Shown one piece after another: positions 45,813-54,172 of a stretch of DNA of 64,000 bases. The translations under genes and the position numbers were made by a program. Below the pieces are notes generated by a model. It was not told the origin of the DNA, made no database searches, and saw only the letters and a program-made list of their open reading frames with translations. Each line of letters starts with the position of its first letter. Position 1 is the stretch's first letter. The DNA comes from Pacificibacter marinus (lineage in GTDB: Bacteria; Pseudomonadota; Alphaproteobacteria; Rhodobacterales; Rhodobacteraceae). The DNA is taken from positions 124,001-188,000 of the forward strand of contig NZ_FNZV01000002.1 of the NCBI RefSeq assembly GCF_900109555.1, in the 5' to 3' direction.

Positions 45813-46838
45813 TTAGTTGTTGGAAATCATGTTTTCCGAAAACCACTGGCGCCATTCGGCTGTTTTTTCAGCACGAAGATCATGCGGGATAATAAGCGTT
45901 TCGCTTTCCCACTGTTCGGGCGTCGTGAAAATGCCAGGGAGCGCTGCGATCTCGTCAGGGAGTACGGCGTTTGATACAACCGGGCTGCCTTTTTTGATTT
46001 CAGCTATTTGTGCTTGAACTTCAGGGTCTAGAGCCGCGTTGATGAACTTGTATGCCAACTCTTCTTGATCCGTGCCTGCTGTGATGCCCATGGTATCGAC
46101 CCCCAGAACAGCACCTTCGGAGGGAATAGCAATCTGCACGTCTAAGCCTTCTGATTGCATGTGGTAAGCGTTCATAGAGAGCATGATTTGCACAGGTGTT
46201 TCGCCTGTTGACAGCAATTGCTGAGAGTTCGCATCATTGGTGTAAAAGGCCTTAAAGTTAGGCTTGAGGGCCAATAACTTTTCGGAAGCATCCTGCCAGT
46301 TTTCAATGTCGACGCCTTCAAGCTTTGCTGCGACTGAAATGATGTGCGAGGGATCAAAATCAGGTGCCGCGATTTTGCCTTCTAACTCTGGCGACCATAG
46401 GTCATTCCAGCTGTCGAATGTCATACCTTCTGGCACTGAATCAGGCAGATAGCCGATTGTGTAGACATATGCCCATGCGCCGATGTGAGCAGGGCTGATT
46501 TTGGCTTGTTCCACAAGGTTTTCTGCGTTTGGAATTTTGGACATGTCCAACTCTTCAAACAACCCGTCATTGGTATAAAGCCAACCAATGTGTGATGTGG
46601 TGAAAGTGACGTCGCTTTCCGGCATATCCCGGTTCAGCTTTGCTTGGTTCAGGCGGTCGATGGTGCCGCCAGTGATGAATTCGACTTCGACGCCTGTTTC
46701 TTCAGTGAATTTCTTAGCAATGGTTTGATCAATCAAGTCGCGAAAGCTTCCGCCCCAGCTGCTGACTGTCAATGTTTCAGAAAATGCGGCAGGGGAAAAC
46801 ATGCTTATCGCAGCGGCGGTTAAGAGTAGTTTTTTCAT
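45813..46838 (-). CDS. Periplasmic solute-binding protein, polyamine-type (PotD-like)
   Basis: The substrate receptor for the ABC importer, 341 residues. A signal peptide lies at 1-20 (MKKLLLTAAAISMFSPAAFS). The mature protein starts ETLTVSSWGGSFRDLIDQT, as in PotD-type and other cluster D binding proteins, with ITGGTIDRLNQAKLN and DVTFTTSHIGW following. GGAG lies seven bases before the ATG at 46838, which fixes this start over 46865. The ligand may be a polyamine, an opine-like or an N-acyl amino compound; the downstream enzymes argue for something other than plain spermidine. Confidence 0.92.
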   Translation of the reverse strand: MKKLLLTAAAISMFSPAAFSETLTVSSWGGSFRDLIDQTIAKKFTEETGVEVEFITGGTIDRLNQAKLNRDMPESDVTFTTSHIGWLYTNDGLFEELDMSKIPNAENLVEQAKISPAHIGAWAYVYTIGYLPDSVPEGMTFDSWNDLWSPELEGKIAAPDFDPSHIISVAAKLEGVDIENWQDASEKLLALKPNFKAFYTNDANSQQLLSTGETPVQIMLSMNAYHMQSEGLDVQIAIPSEGAVLGVDTMGITAGTDQEELAYKFINAALDPEVQAQIAEIKKGSPVVSNAVLPDEIAALPGIFTTPEQWESETLIIPHDLRAEKTAEWRQWFSENMISNN

Positions 46839-47078
46839 TTTAAACTCCGGTTGGGTAAGTGACATTGCGTCTTTCGAAACTGGGGTGACTGCCTATCCGA
46901 GGAGGGGCCGTCTCTTAACCTGAGCCTGTGTGAATGACGACGTTTATAAAAATCACAAATTTCAATCCTCTACAAAGTTTTTACCACTCTAGGAGCTTAA
47001 CATTGTGATTTTAAATAGAAATACCTATACTTGGCGCTGCGGTGCAAGAGCGCAATCACAAAGGTATATTTAGAGTGC

Positions 47079-48014
47079 CTAATATCCACGCACTCTGGAA
47101 ACCTCGTTGCTCAATGCATCGCCGTTTTGGATAGCTTTAATGTTGGCAGCAATTTGTGGTGCGGCACTTTTGGGCAGCGCGACGGAAGCAAGATGCGGGG
47201 TAATGAGGACATTAGGAATCGACCAAAGAGGGTGGTCAGACCCAAGCGGTTCAGTCTGAAAAACGTCCAATGTCGCGCCTGACAGGTGGCCAGAGCGCAG
47301 CGCCTCTATGAGTGCGGATTCCGCCACGACTTCGCCGCGTGACACATTAATAAAAGCAGCTCCCGGCTTCATTGCGGCAAAGCTGCTCGCGTCAAGACGT
47401 TCGCGGGTCGTTGGCGTTAAAGGCAGCATACAAACCACGATATCAGCATCCCTCAGTAGTGCGTCGAGGGCATCATCGCCACAGTGGACGGTTACCCCTG
47501 ATAGGGCTTGAGGTTTTGTGGCCCAGCCATGGGTGTTAAAACCTTGCCGCGCGATTTCGCTTGCCGCAAGCGCCCCGAGTTGCCCCAACCCCAGAACAGC
47601 AACCGTAATGTCACTGGCTGCGCGGGGATGTTTATAGGCCCATTCCTTGCGTACTTGGGCCGCTTGAAAGTAAGGGATTTCGCGTGCGTGACGCAGGACA
47701 GCAAACAACACAAAGCTTGCCATCATCTGGCCCATTTTGGGATCAGACAGTCGAGTAATAGGCACATCTGGAAGATCTTCACGCGCAACGAGCCTATCCA
47801 CGCCAGCCCCGAGGTTGATCACCAAGTCAAGGTTAGGAAAACGATCGAAAAAGCCTATGGGGGGCATCCAAACCAATGCATACCGTACATCATCGACGTC
47901 GGTGACTGCGTCTGCATTTTCGATGCGGACCTGATCGCCCAAGTGAGGTGTCAATGCATCGCGCCACGCCTCAAACGGATCGGGTTTACTGTAAAATACC
48001 AGACTATCTGTCAT
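47079..48014 (-). CDS. D-2-hydroxyacid dehydrogenase, GhrA-like
   Basis: An NAD(P)H-dependent reductase of 2-oxoacids such as glyoxylate and hydroxypyruvate, about 311 residues. The Rossmann motif is AVLGLGQLGALAASEIARQG around residue 140. The substrate Arg is in FINVSRGEVVAESALI, the Glu in LDVFQTEPLGSDHPLW and the catalytic His in LITPHLASVALPKSA. The ATG at 48014 overlaps the aroQ-like stop by four bases, so the frame's extension to 48164 is not used. It ends a short minus-strand operon with the AroQ-like gene. Confidence 0.88.
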   Translation of the reverse strand: MTDSLVFYSKPDPFEAWRDALTPHLGDQVRIENADAVTDVDDVRYALVWMPPIGFFDRFPNLDLVINLGAGVDRLVAREDLPDVPITRLSDPKMGQMMASFVLFAVLRHAREIPYFQAAQVRKEWAYKHPRAASDITVAVLGLGQLGALAASEIARQGFNTHGWATKPQALSGVTVHCGDDALDALLRDADIVVCMLPLTPTTRERLDASSFAAMKPGAAFINVSRGEVVAESALIEALRSGHLSGATLDVFQTEPLGSDHPLWSIPNVLITPHLASVALPKSAAPQIAANIKAIQNGDALSNEVSRVRGY

Positions 48015-48457
48015 GCTTGCGTATCCTTGATCAGTGTATTCATTGCTGTGAGCCCCAGAAGATATCCTTGCACACCTAGTCCGGCAATCACGCCAGTTGC
48101 AGTTTTGGAGATGAATGATTGGCTGCGAAAGGCCTCGCGCTTCCAAATGTTGCTCATGTGGCATTCGATAATGGGGCCGTCAAAGGCCAGCAATGCATCA
48201 AGAATGGCGATAGAGGTATAGGTTAGCCCCGCGGCATTGATGAGGATTCCATCACAGCTCGTGCGGGCTTCTTGAATCCAGTCAATCAGCACGCCCTCGT
48301 GATTAGATTGGCGAAAGATGAGCTCAAGTTCGAGATCTTCAGCGCAGGCCATACACGCAGATTCAATTTGCGGAAAACTATCGTTTCCATATGACCCTTT
48401 TGGATCAAGACCATATAAATTGGCGTTGGGGCCGTTGAGAAACATGACAGTTTTCAT
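48011..48457 (-). CDS. Type II 3-dehydroquinase-like protein with altered lid
   Basis: A 148-residue protein of the AroQ fold. Kept are FLNGPNANLYG at the start, the catalytic Tyr in KGSYGND, INAAGLTYTSIAILDALLAF and the His in IECHMSNIWKREAFRSQ. In normal enzymes the lid between NLLG and the Tyr reads xREPxxYG with a catalytic Arg; here it is LDPKGSYG, so the Arg position holds Asp. The enzyme may therefore act on another substrate than 3-dehydroquinate. It lies between a flavin monooxygenase and a GhrA-like gene, not with aromatic amino acid genes. AAGGA is well placed. Confidence 0.8.
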   Translation of the reverse strand: MKTVMFLNGPNANLYGLDPKGSYGNDSFPQIESACMACAEDLELELIFRQSNHEGVLIDWIQEARTSCDGILINAAGLTYTSIAILDALLAFDGPIIECHMSNIWKREAFRSQSFISKTATGVIAGLGVQGYLLGLTAMNTLIKDTQA

Positions 48458-48563
48458 TGGGTAATCCTTATGGAGTTAAGGCCGCATCAGCATCATCAGA
48501 TGTTGAAACGGCCATTTGCTTTTTGATAAACTAGATCAGATGTCTAAGCGTAGGTCTTGGTCG

Positions 48564-49814
48564 TTATTCTGATTTATACGCGACATAATTTCGCTGAACG
48601 CCGATATGGGTCGCAATATACTTTGCGTCGTACCAGCATCCGTAGATAAAGGATGATGCACGGTTGGTCAGTTCTGGAAGTCCAAGGAAATAAATCCCTG
48701 TTTCTGCAGAAATTCCGCGTTTGTGAAACGGCGTGCCGTCTGGATGGAACGCATCTACCTGCATCCAACTGAAATCGAATTTGAACCCCGTTGCCCAAAT
48801 AATAGTCGTAATTCCAGCCTCTTTCATGTCGAGATCAAGAATAGGATTGACGATGCAGTCTGGGTCGGGCTGAACCTCCCACGCCTCTGGTTCCAGCGGA
48901 AGATCGATACCATTACGTTCAACGTAAGCGTCCGCTTCTCTGAGAACGTCGAGATAGGCTTCGTCACCTTCATTGATGTTTTTAACAAGATCTTGGGCAA
49001 AGGTCAGCACGCCATCTTGATAGGCTTTGGTGATGCCAAGTACGGTGATGCCCATGTTACCCAAGCGGCGGAAATCGATTGTTTTGCCGCCGTCATACCC
49101 ACTGACCGCAAAAGCCACGTGTTTCTTTTTCGCTTCGGTTTTGATCTCGTCCCATTTTCCCAGAACGCCAAGCCACCAAACATAATCACGCCCACGATAC
49201 GAACGAGGAGGGCGGTAGTGCTCACCTATCGACAGATACACTTTACGCCCGTCTCGTTGCAGTTCTTCGGCAATTTGAGATCCTGATGCGCCGCCGCCAA
49301 CAACCAGCACGGCTCCCTTAGCCAATTGGTCGGGATTTTTATATGCAGAAGAGTGGATTTGCTGGATGTCGGATGTCTCGGGGACAATCTTAGGATAGAG
49401 TGGCACTTGGAATGGGCCTGTCGCAGCAACAACGCGCTGAGCTTCGATCTCGCCTTGTGAGGTTGAGACCATAAAACCGGGACGACCTTCGCATCGTTTG
49501 ACGGATTTGACTTCGGTGTTGGTGCGCACAGGGGCGTTCACCATTGTGGCATAATCTTCAAAATAGCGCGCCATGCGTTCCTTTGGGGGAAACGTTTCAG
49601 GGGATACATCGTCGAACTCAAGACCGGGGAAACGATCGTGCCATGCCGGCCCATTTGCAACCAGTGAATCCCACCGTTCGGATCTCCAGCGTTCAGCAAT
49701 TCTGCTGCGCTCTAGAACGATATGTGGCACCCCCATTTCGGTGAGGTGCTCACTCATCGCAATCCCAGATTGCCCAGCTCCCACGACAAGTGTGTCCGTT
49801 TTTTCGACTGTCAT
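48564..49814 (-). CDS. FAD-dependent monooxygenase (FMO/CzcO-like)
   Basis: A two-dinucleotide flavoprotein, about 416 residues. The FAD motif is LVVGAGQSGIAMSEHL and the NADPH motif LVVGGGASGSQIAEEL; IQQIHSSAYKNP lies just before the second, as in flavin monooxygenases. ATG after FKFDFSWM is seen near residue 340 (IIWATGFKFDFSW). It could oxygenate an amine, sulfur or ketone substrate. The ATG at 49814 is favoured over 49820 by AGGA spacing. It lies upstream of the AroQ-like gene with a 106-base gap on the same strand. Confidence 0.87.
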   Translation of the reverse strand: MTVEKTDTLVVGAGQSGIAMSEHLTEMGVPHIVLERSRIAERWRSERWDSLVANGPAWHDRFPGLEFDDVSPETFPPKERMARYFEDYATMVNAPVRTNTEVKSVKRCEGRPGFMVSTSQGEIEAQRVVAATGPFQVPLYPKIVPETSDIQQIHSSAYKNPDQLAKGAVLVVGGGASGSQIAEELQRDGRKVYLSIGEHYRPPRSYRGRDYVWWLGVLGKWDEIKTEAKKKHVAFAVSGYDGGKTIDFRRLGNMGITVLGITKAYQDGVLTFAQDLVKNINEGDEAYLDVLREADAYVERNGIDLPLEPEAWEVQPDPDCIVNPILDLDMKEAGITTIIWATGFKFDFSWMQVDAFHPDGTPFHKRGISAETGIYFLGLPELTNRASSFIYGCWYDAKYIATHIGVQRNYVAYKSE

Positions 49815-50032
49815 ATTCATATCCTAGTTTTATTTTCCCAGCGAGACAGCGCGCGTTTCCATCTGTTCAGGCTGATGGAAACGTTCCACTGTGACTGGGT
49901 TGAAATTTTCTTTAAGGTGACACTGCGCGTATCGATCTCGATAGAAAAGAAGGAACTTCCATAGTAGAGAGTAGCCAAAACCCTTCTTAGGCCTTGCTCT
50001 TTTCGAGAGGCTTGGAAATATCGATGTACTGC

Positions 50033-51238
50033 CTATGCATCTTCTAACGAATGCTTGAGTGACGGCGCAGACGGCACGATCATTTGGGTGGCCATAAGGT
50101 CGTGTACATTGGCGCAGCCGAGCTGCCCCATACAGGTTTCCAACTCATTTGATAGCATCCGGAGGGCGGTCTCTACACCTTGCTGCCCTCCCGCCGCGAG
50201 ACCGTAAAGGGTGGCACGGCCTAAAAATGCACCTCGCGCGCCTAGTGCCAGCGCTTTGGCCACATCACTGCCACGCCGAAAGCCGCTATCGAGGAAGATT
50301 TCGCATTGGCTGGCAAAGCGTTCGACAATTGCAGGAAGTTGCTCCATGGGGCTGACTGAGCCATCCAGCTGCCGGCCGCCGTGATTGGACAGAATGACAC
50401 CGTCTGCGCCGTGTTTAAGGGCAAGTGCGATATCTTGAGGGTGAAGCAAACCTTTGATGACGAGTTTTCCAGACCAATCTTCCCGAATTTCATCTATGCG
50501 TTTCCAATCGAGCGCGCGTTCCATTTGCTGTGATATGAAATGCGCACCTCCTGCCGTTGACCACTGATCCTTAGGAAGAAACTCTGTCAGGTTGCCAAAA
50601 ATCGGGACGCCATCTGGCCATAAAACATCTAAAGCCCAGCGTGGGTGTAGGGCAACATTGAGCTTTTTAGCTAAGGTCAAAACTTGGGGGCGCACAAAAT
50701 TTCTTCTGTCGTCCTCACGGTTTCCAATGATGACGGAATCTGTGGTGATGACAAGCGTCTCGCATCCAGCATCCGCGGCACGGCGCATCAAGCGCTGACT
50801 GATCGCGCGGTCTTTAAGAACATAAAGTTGAAACCAATGTTCATTGCCTTGCAGTTCAGCTGCGACTGCTTCGATGCTGCTTGTCGACATCGTACTTTGA
50901 ATAAAAGGAATGCCAAATTTCCGTGCGGCTTTTGCAAGCTTCAGGTCGCCATGCCGACTAAGCATGCCATTGTAACCTGTTGGGCATATCGCGAAAGGCA
51001 GCGACACTGGGCGATTGAAGTACTGTGTGGTCGTGTCGATTTCACTCATGTCGCGCAATTGCCGAGGGATCATGCGCAGGCCTTTAAAAACCTCTCGGTT
51101 ATGTTCAAGTGTGGCATGGTCTTCAGCGCCGCTTTCGACATAAGAAAAAGCGAAAGCAGGTACTTTTCTACGCGCTAGGGTGCGCAAGTCTTCAATGTTT
51201 AGCGCCTGTGAAAGGTGGCGGACTGTGTGGGCAGGCAT
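50033..51238 (-). CDS. FMN-dependent alpha-hydroxyacid dehydrogenase (LldD/mandelate-dehydrogenase family)
   Basis: Oxidises an L-2-hydroxyacid to the 2-oxoacid with FMN; 401 residues. Family motifs are FAFSYVESGAEDHATLEHNR near residue 25, FAICPTGYNGMLSRHGDL around 90, the catalytic His and Arg in LSNHGGRQLDGSVS around 290, and FRRGSDVAKALALGARG then LYGLAAGG near 330. The ATG at 51238 has GGAG upstream; the open frame continues to 51406 without family similarity. Lactate, glycolate and mandelate are possible substrates. A GhrA-like reductase in the next operon could work on the same acid class. Confidence 0.9.
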   Translation of the reverse strand: MPAHTVRHLSQALNIEDLRTLARRKVPAFAFSYVESGAEDHATLEHNREVFKGLRMIPRQLRDMSEIDTTTQYFNRPVSLPFAICPTGYNGMLSRHGDLKLAKAARKFGIPFIQSTMSTSSIEAVAAELQGNEHWFQLYVLKDRAISQRLMRRAADAGCETLVITTDSVIIGNREDDRRNFVRPQVLTLAKKLNVALHPRWALDVLWPDGVPIFGNLTEFLPKDQWSTAGGAHFISQQMERALDWKRIDEIREDWSGKLVIKGLLHPQDIALALKHGADGVILSNHGGRQLDGSVSPMEQLPAIVERFASQCEIFLDSGFRRGSDVAKALALGARGAFLGRATLYGLAAGGQQGVETALRMLSNELETCMGQLGCANVHDLMATQMIVPSAPSLKHSLEDA

Positions 51239-51900
51239 GAGGTGACGCTCCATAAAAGACGGTGAAAAACAATGTGTGTGTAAAGGTTTTAAGCAACGGT
51301 TCTGCCGCAAATCATCGAGTTGGAATATGCGTTTGTGGCGATGGCGCGAGAGGCTTAAAGTCTTGGATTGTTCGTGCAATTGCGATGCGGGGATCAAATC
51401 ATGCAACGAAGGCTGCGTTCAATTAGTATTTGGTTTTCAAGTGATGAGGCTCAGCCTTAGCAGCCTAAAACCTTGTTTCGTTTTAGGGGGACACTTCATA
51501 AATCACGCGCATGCCTAAAGCGCGGCGCGCTAGATGCCCCCCATTCAAAGGGGCGGGATTATCAATCGTCTGCGACCTATATTTCCCAAAAATGTGCGTA
51601 AATATTGTGCGAATCCACGGTGTGAATTTTCTGATATGAGTGTCTTTGAAAATCGGAATTTTATTTTATTGATATAAATCAATTACTTGATGGACTTCAT
51701 GTGGGAATAGCTTCGTAGAGGATAGGTTTTCTGTAATTGTTGGGACGTGCTGCAAGAGGCAGCGTCTAAATTGAAATTGGATGTAAAACTACTTTTGTGG
51801 GGCTTATTTCATCCCTCCCAAGAGACCTGTTTTGTCCGATTTCCAATTCTAAGCGTCCACAAGGACACTATTGCCTCATGCACACCAACGGGAGTTCACA
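51239..51900. other. Divergent control region between hydroxyacid dehydrogenase and TRAP operon
   Basis: A 662-base A+T-rich gap with no gene I can support. It contains a perfect FNR-type box at 51669-51682 and GC-rich stems around 51,515-51,570. The stretch at 51,590-51,720 is notably A+T-rich and is the likely promoter area of the TRAP operon. The ribosome-binding site GGGAG for the TRAP binding protein lies at its end. Confidence 0.5.
51669..51682. promoter_or_regulatory. FNR/FnrL-type binding site
   Basis: TTGATATAAATCAA matches the FNR-family consensus TTGAT-N4-ATCAA at every defined base. It lies 219 bases upstream of the TRAP binding-protein start and 431 bases upstream of the divergent dehydrogenase. 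In Rhodobacterales FnrL senses oxygen through an Fe-S cluster; DNR-type proteins use a similar box. Which of the two operons it serves is not clear. Confidence 0.65.
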
Positions 51901-52866
51901 ATGAAACCTATTACACTTGCTTTTGCGGCGGCATTGACCGCGTTTTCAGCCTTGCCGGGGTTCGGAGAAACCAAACTTACGATGGCGGTCGAAACACCGC
52001 CAGGTGACCCGCTCAATGTCATGCTTACAGTTTTTAAAGACGACTTGTTGGCGTCAGAAGATTTCAGCGTCGACTTCTTTGAAAGCGGAGCTATGGGCAA
52101 TGAAACGGCCCTGACGGAACTTTTGCGCGCAGGTCAGTTGGATGTTGTTCCTTTGGGGTCCGACATTGTCGAACTGGATTCCAAATTTGCGATCTTTGAT
52201 TTGCCTTTCTTGTTCGATGACAAAGAAACGGCGCGCACCTTGCTTGACGGCGAACTTGGCAGCATGTTGGCCGACTCTTTGCTTGAAACAAACGGATTGA
52301 AAGTTCTTGCCTTTGGTGAGCTGGGTTTCCGTGCGATCAGTAACTCTGTGCGCCCCATCGAGACGCCTGCTGATCTTGCTGGGCTAAAACTACGCACACC
52401 CGGGTCGCAGACACGTATCATGGCATTCCAAGCACTTGGCGCGGCACCAACGCCTTTGGCATTGGGCGAGGTCTATGTTGCCTTGCGCCAAGGGGTTTTG
52501 GACGGTCAAGAAAACCCCCTTTCAGTGGTCAAAGAGTTTTCCTTTGACGAAGTTCAAGAATTCATTTCGCTTACCAATCACGTCTACACGCCCATCACAT
52601 TGACGATGGCTGGCTCAGTTTGGGACGCACTTTCAGCAGAAGAACAAGAAAAAGTCATGGCTTCCGCAAAAGTGAGTGCCGCGGCCACGCGCACTTTGTC
52701 TGATGACAGTGACGCGTCTTTGGTCACCGAATTCACCGCGGCAGGCTTGAAGGTGAATACACCTGACTTGGCGCCGTTTAAAGAAGCCGCTGCGCCTTTG
52801 CGCGATGAGTTTGCTCAGATTGTGTCGCCAGAATTCATGGTCGCTGTAGAGGAAATGCTTCAGTGA
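51901..52866 (+). CDS. TRAP transporter solute-binding protein (DctP family)
   Basis: The periplasmic receptor of a tripartite ATP-independent importer, 321 residues. A signal peptide lies at 1-22 (MKPITLAFAAALTAFSALPG). LTMAVETPPGDPLN starts the mature domain. GELGFRAISNSVRPIETPADLAGLK... is the family core around residue 140-160, with the conserved carboxylate-binding Arg in LKLRTPGSQ. GQENPLSVV lies near residue 205. GGGAG precedes the ATG at 51901. The ligand should be an organic acid. The next gene's GTG overlaps its stop. Confidence 0.92.
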   Translation: MKPITLAFAAALTAFSALPGFGETKLTMAVETPPGDPLNVMLTVFKDDLLASEDFSVDFFESGAMGNETALTELLRAGQLDVVPLGSDIVELDSKFAIFDLPFLFDDKETARTLLDGELGSMLADSLLETNGLKVLAFGELGFRAISNSVRPIETPADLAGLKLRTPGSQTRIMAFQALGAAPTPLALGEVYVALRQGVLDGQENPLSVVKEFSFDEVQEFISLTNHVYTPITLTMAGSVWDALSAEEQEKVMASAKVSAAATRTLSDDSDASLVTEFTAAGLKVNTPDLAPFKEAAAPLRDEFAQIVSPEFMVAVEEMLQ

Positions 52867-53663
52867 GTACGCAAATCAACACGATAAATGGGGGCCGTAT
52901 GGCCCCCAAATTCACCTATGATGGCAATGGTGATCGCTGCCGGATTGGGCTGATTTTTATGGCATCCTCCATTGTTATGGAAGCTGAAATGTGGGCCATG
53001 GCCCCAAAAGGTGTTTCCATTCACACGACGCGGATAAAATTGCCAAAGGTAACCGTCGAAGGCATTCAGGCGATGATGGATGCGCCTGAATTGGAACAAG
53101 CAGCACGCCTTTTGGCTTCGGCGCCTATTGATGTCTTATGCTTCGGCGGAACCTCTGCATCATTTTTGCATGGCACAGCCTATGATCAGGCCCTCATTGC
53201 AAAACTAAAGCAATGGGCGCCGGGAATTGAAGTGAATACGGCCTCAACGGCGTCACTGGCTGGCTTGAAAGCGGTTGGGGCCGAATCCGTTATTCTAGCG
53301 ACGCCCTATGTTGATGAGGTTCACAACCGTGCCATCCGGTTCCTCGAAGAAAATGGCCACCCCGTTGTCGCCAGTCGCAATCTGAAAATCGACACGGATC
53401 AGGCCTTGGCTGAAGTGCCGCTGCAAAAAACTTTCGACATGATTTGTGAAATGGATACGCCAGAAGCAAATGCGGTGTTCATCAGCTGCACGAATTTCTT
53501 AACCGCTGGATTGATCGACGCTGTCGAAAAGGAATTGGGGAAACCAGTTGTTTCTGCTGTCCAATCATCGTTTTGGCATTCGCTTCGTCTTGGGGGTGTC
53601 GCGGATGATTGCCCTGGCTACGGCGCACTTTTCCAACATGGCTTGCCTGAGGTGAGAGAATGA
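52863..53663 (+). CDS. Arylmalonate decarboxylase/maleate isomerase-like enzyme
   Basis: A member of the Asp/Glu racemase superfamily, up to 266 residues. The two active-site loops are seen: CFGGTSASFLHG around residue 93 and VFISCTNFLTAGLID around residue 207. Maleate isomerases have Cys in the first loop just before Thr-Ser, whereas here it is Gly-Thr-Ser, as in arylmalonate decarboxylase; the second-loop Cys is kept. That favours a decarboxylase-like or single-Cys mechanism on a malonate-type acid. The start is a GTG overlapping the DctP stop; an in-frame ATG at 52899 is possible. Its place inside the TRAP operon suggests it acts on the imported acid. Confidence 0.82.
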   Translation: MSTQINTINGGRMAPKFTYDGNGDRCRIGLIFMASSIVMEAEMWAMAPKGVSIHTTRIKLPKVTVEGIQAMMDAPELEQAARLLASAPIDVLCFGGTSASFLHGTAYDQALIAKLKQWAPGIEVNTASTASLAGLKAVGAESVILATPYVDEVHNRAIRFLEENGHPVVASRNLKIDTDQALAEVPLQKTFDMICEMDTPEANAVFISCTNFLTAGLIDAVEKELGKPVVSAVQSSFWHSLRLGGVADDCPGYGALFQHGLPEVRE

Positions 53664-54172
53664 ACACGGTAATCACCTTTATACGAGGCAACGCGGTCAA
53701 GGGGCCAATCGCTAAGATAGCAATTCATGGCACTGAAATGCTCGCCGCGGCGCTGATGGGATTGATTGTTGTTCTTGTGTTGGCGAATGCGCTGGGGCGG
53801 TATATTTTCGACAATCCTCTGCCGTGGAGCGAAGAAATCGTTATGACAGCGATGATTTGGGTCGCCTCCGTTGGTATACTTCTGGGAGTCTGGCGTGGGA
53901 GTTTGATCTGCTGTGATGTTTTGGTCATGCGTCTACCGATCCGTGCGCGCCGTATACTTGGTGTTGTCTGCGGCGCAATAGGCAGTTTCACGCTGGCCTT
54001 TTTCGCCGTAAAAATCGGGGCCTATCTCAACCTCTTTGGCACGGATGTTTCTCCGATCCTAAGGATGCCAAAAGGTCTTGGTATTTCAGCTCTCATGCTG
54101 AGCATGGCGGGAATGGCTGCCGTGTTGCTCTTGCGCACTGCACAAGCAGCCTTCGGAGGTCGTACGACATGA
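53660..54172 (+). CDS. TRAP transporter small permease (DctQ family)
   Basis: A 170-residue inner-membrane protein with four predicted segments. LPWSEEIVMTAMIWVASVG around residue 55 is the DctQ signature (PWSEE). It overlaps both neighbours by four bases (ATGA), so it is translated in step with them. It pairs with the large permease to form the TRAP channel. Confidence 0.92.
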   Translation: MNTVITFIRGNAVKGPIAKIAIHGTEMLAAALMGLIVVLVLANALGRYIFDNPLPWSEEIVMTAMIWVASVGILLGVWRGSLICCDVLVMRLPIRARRILGVVCGAIGSFTLAFFAVKIGAYLNLFGTDVSPILRMPKGLGISALMLSMAGMAAVLLLRTAQAAFGGRTT

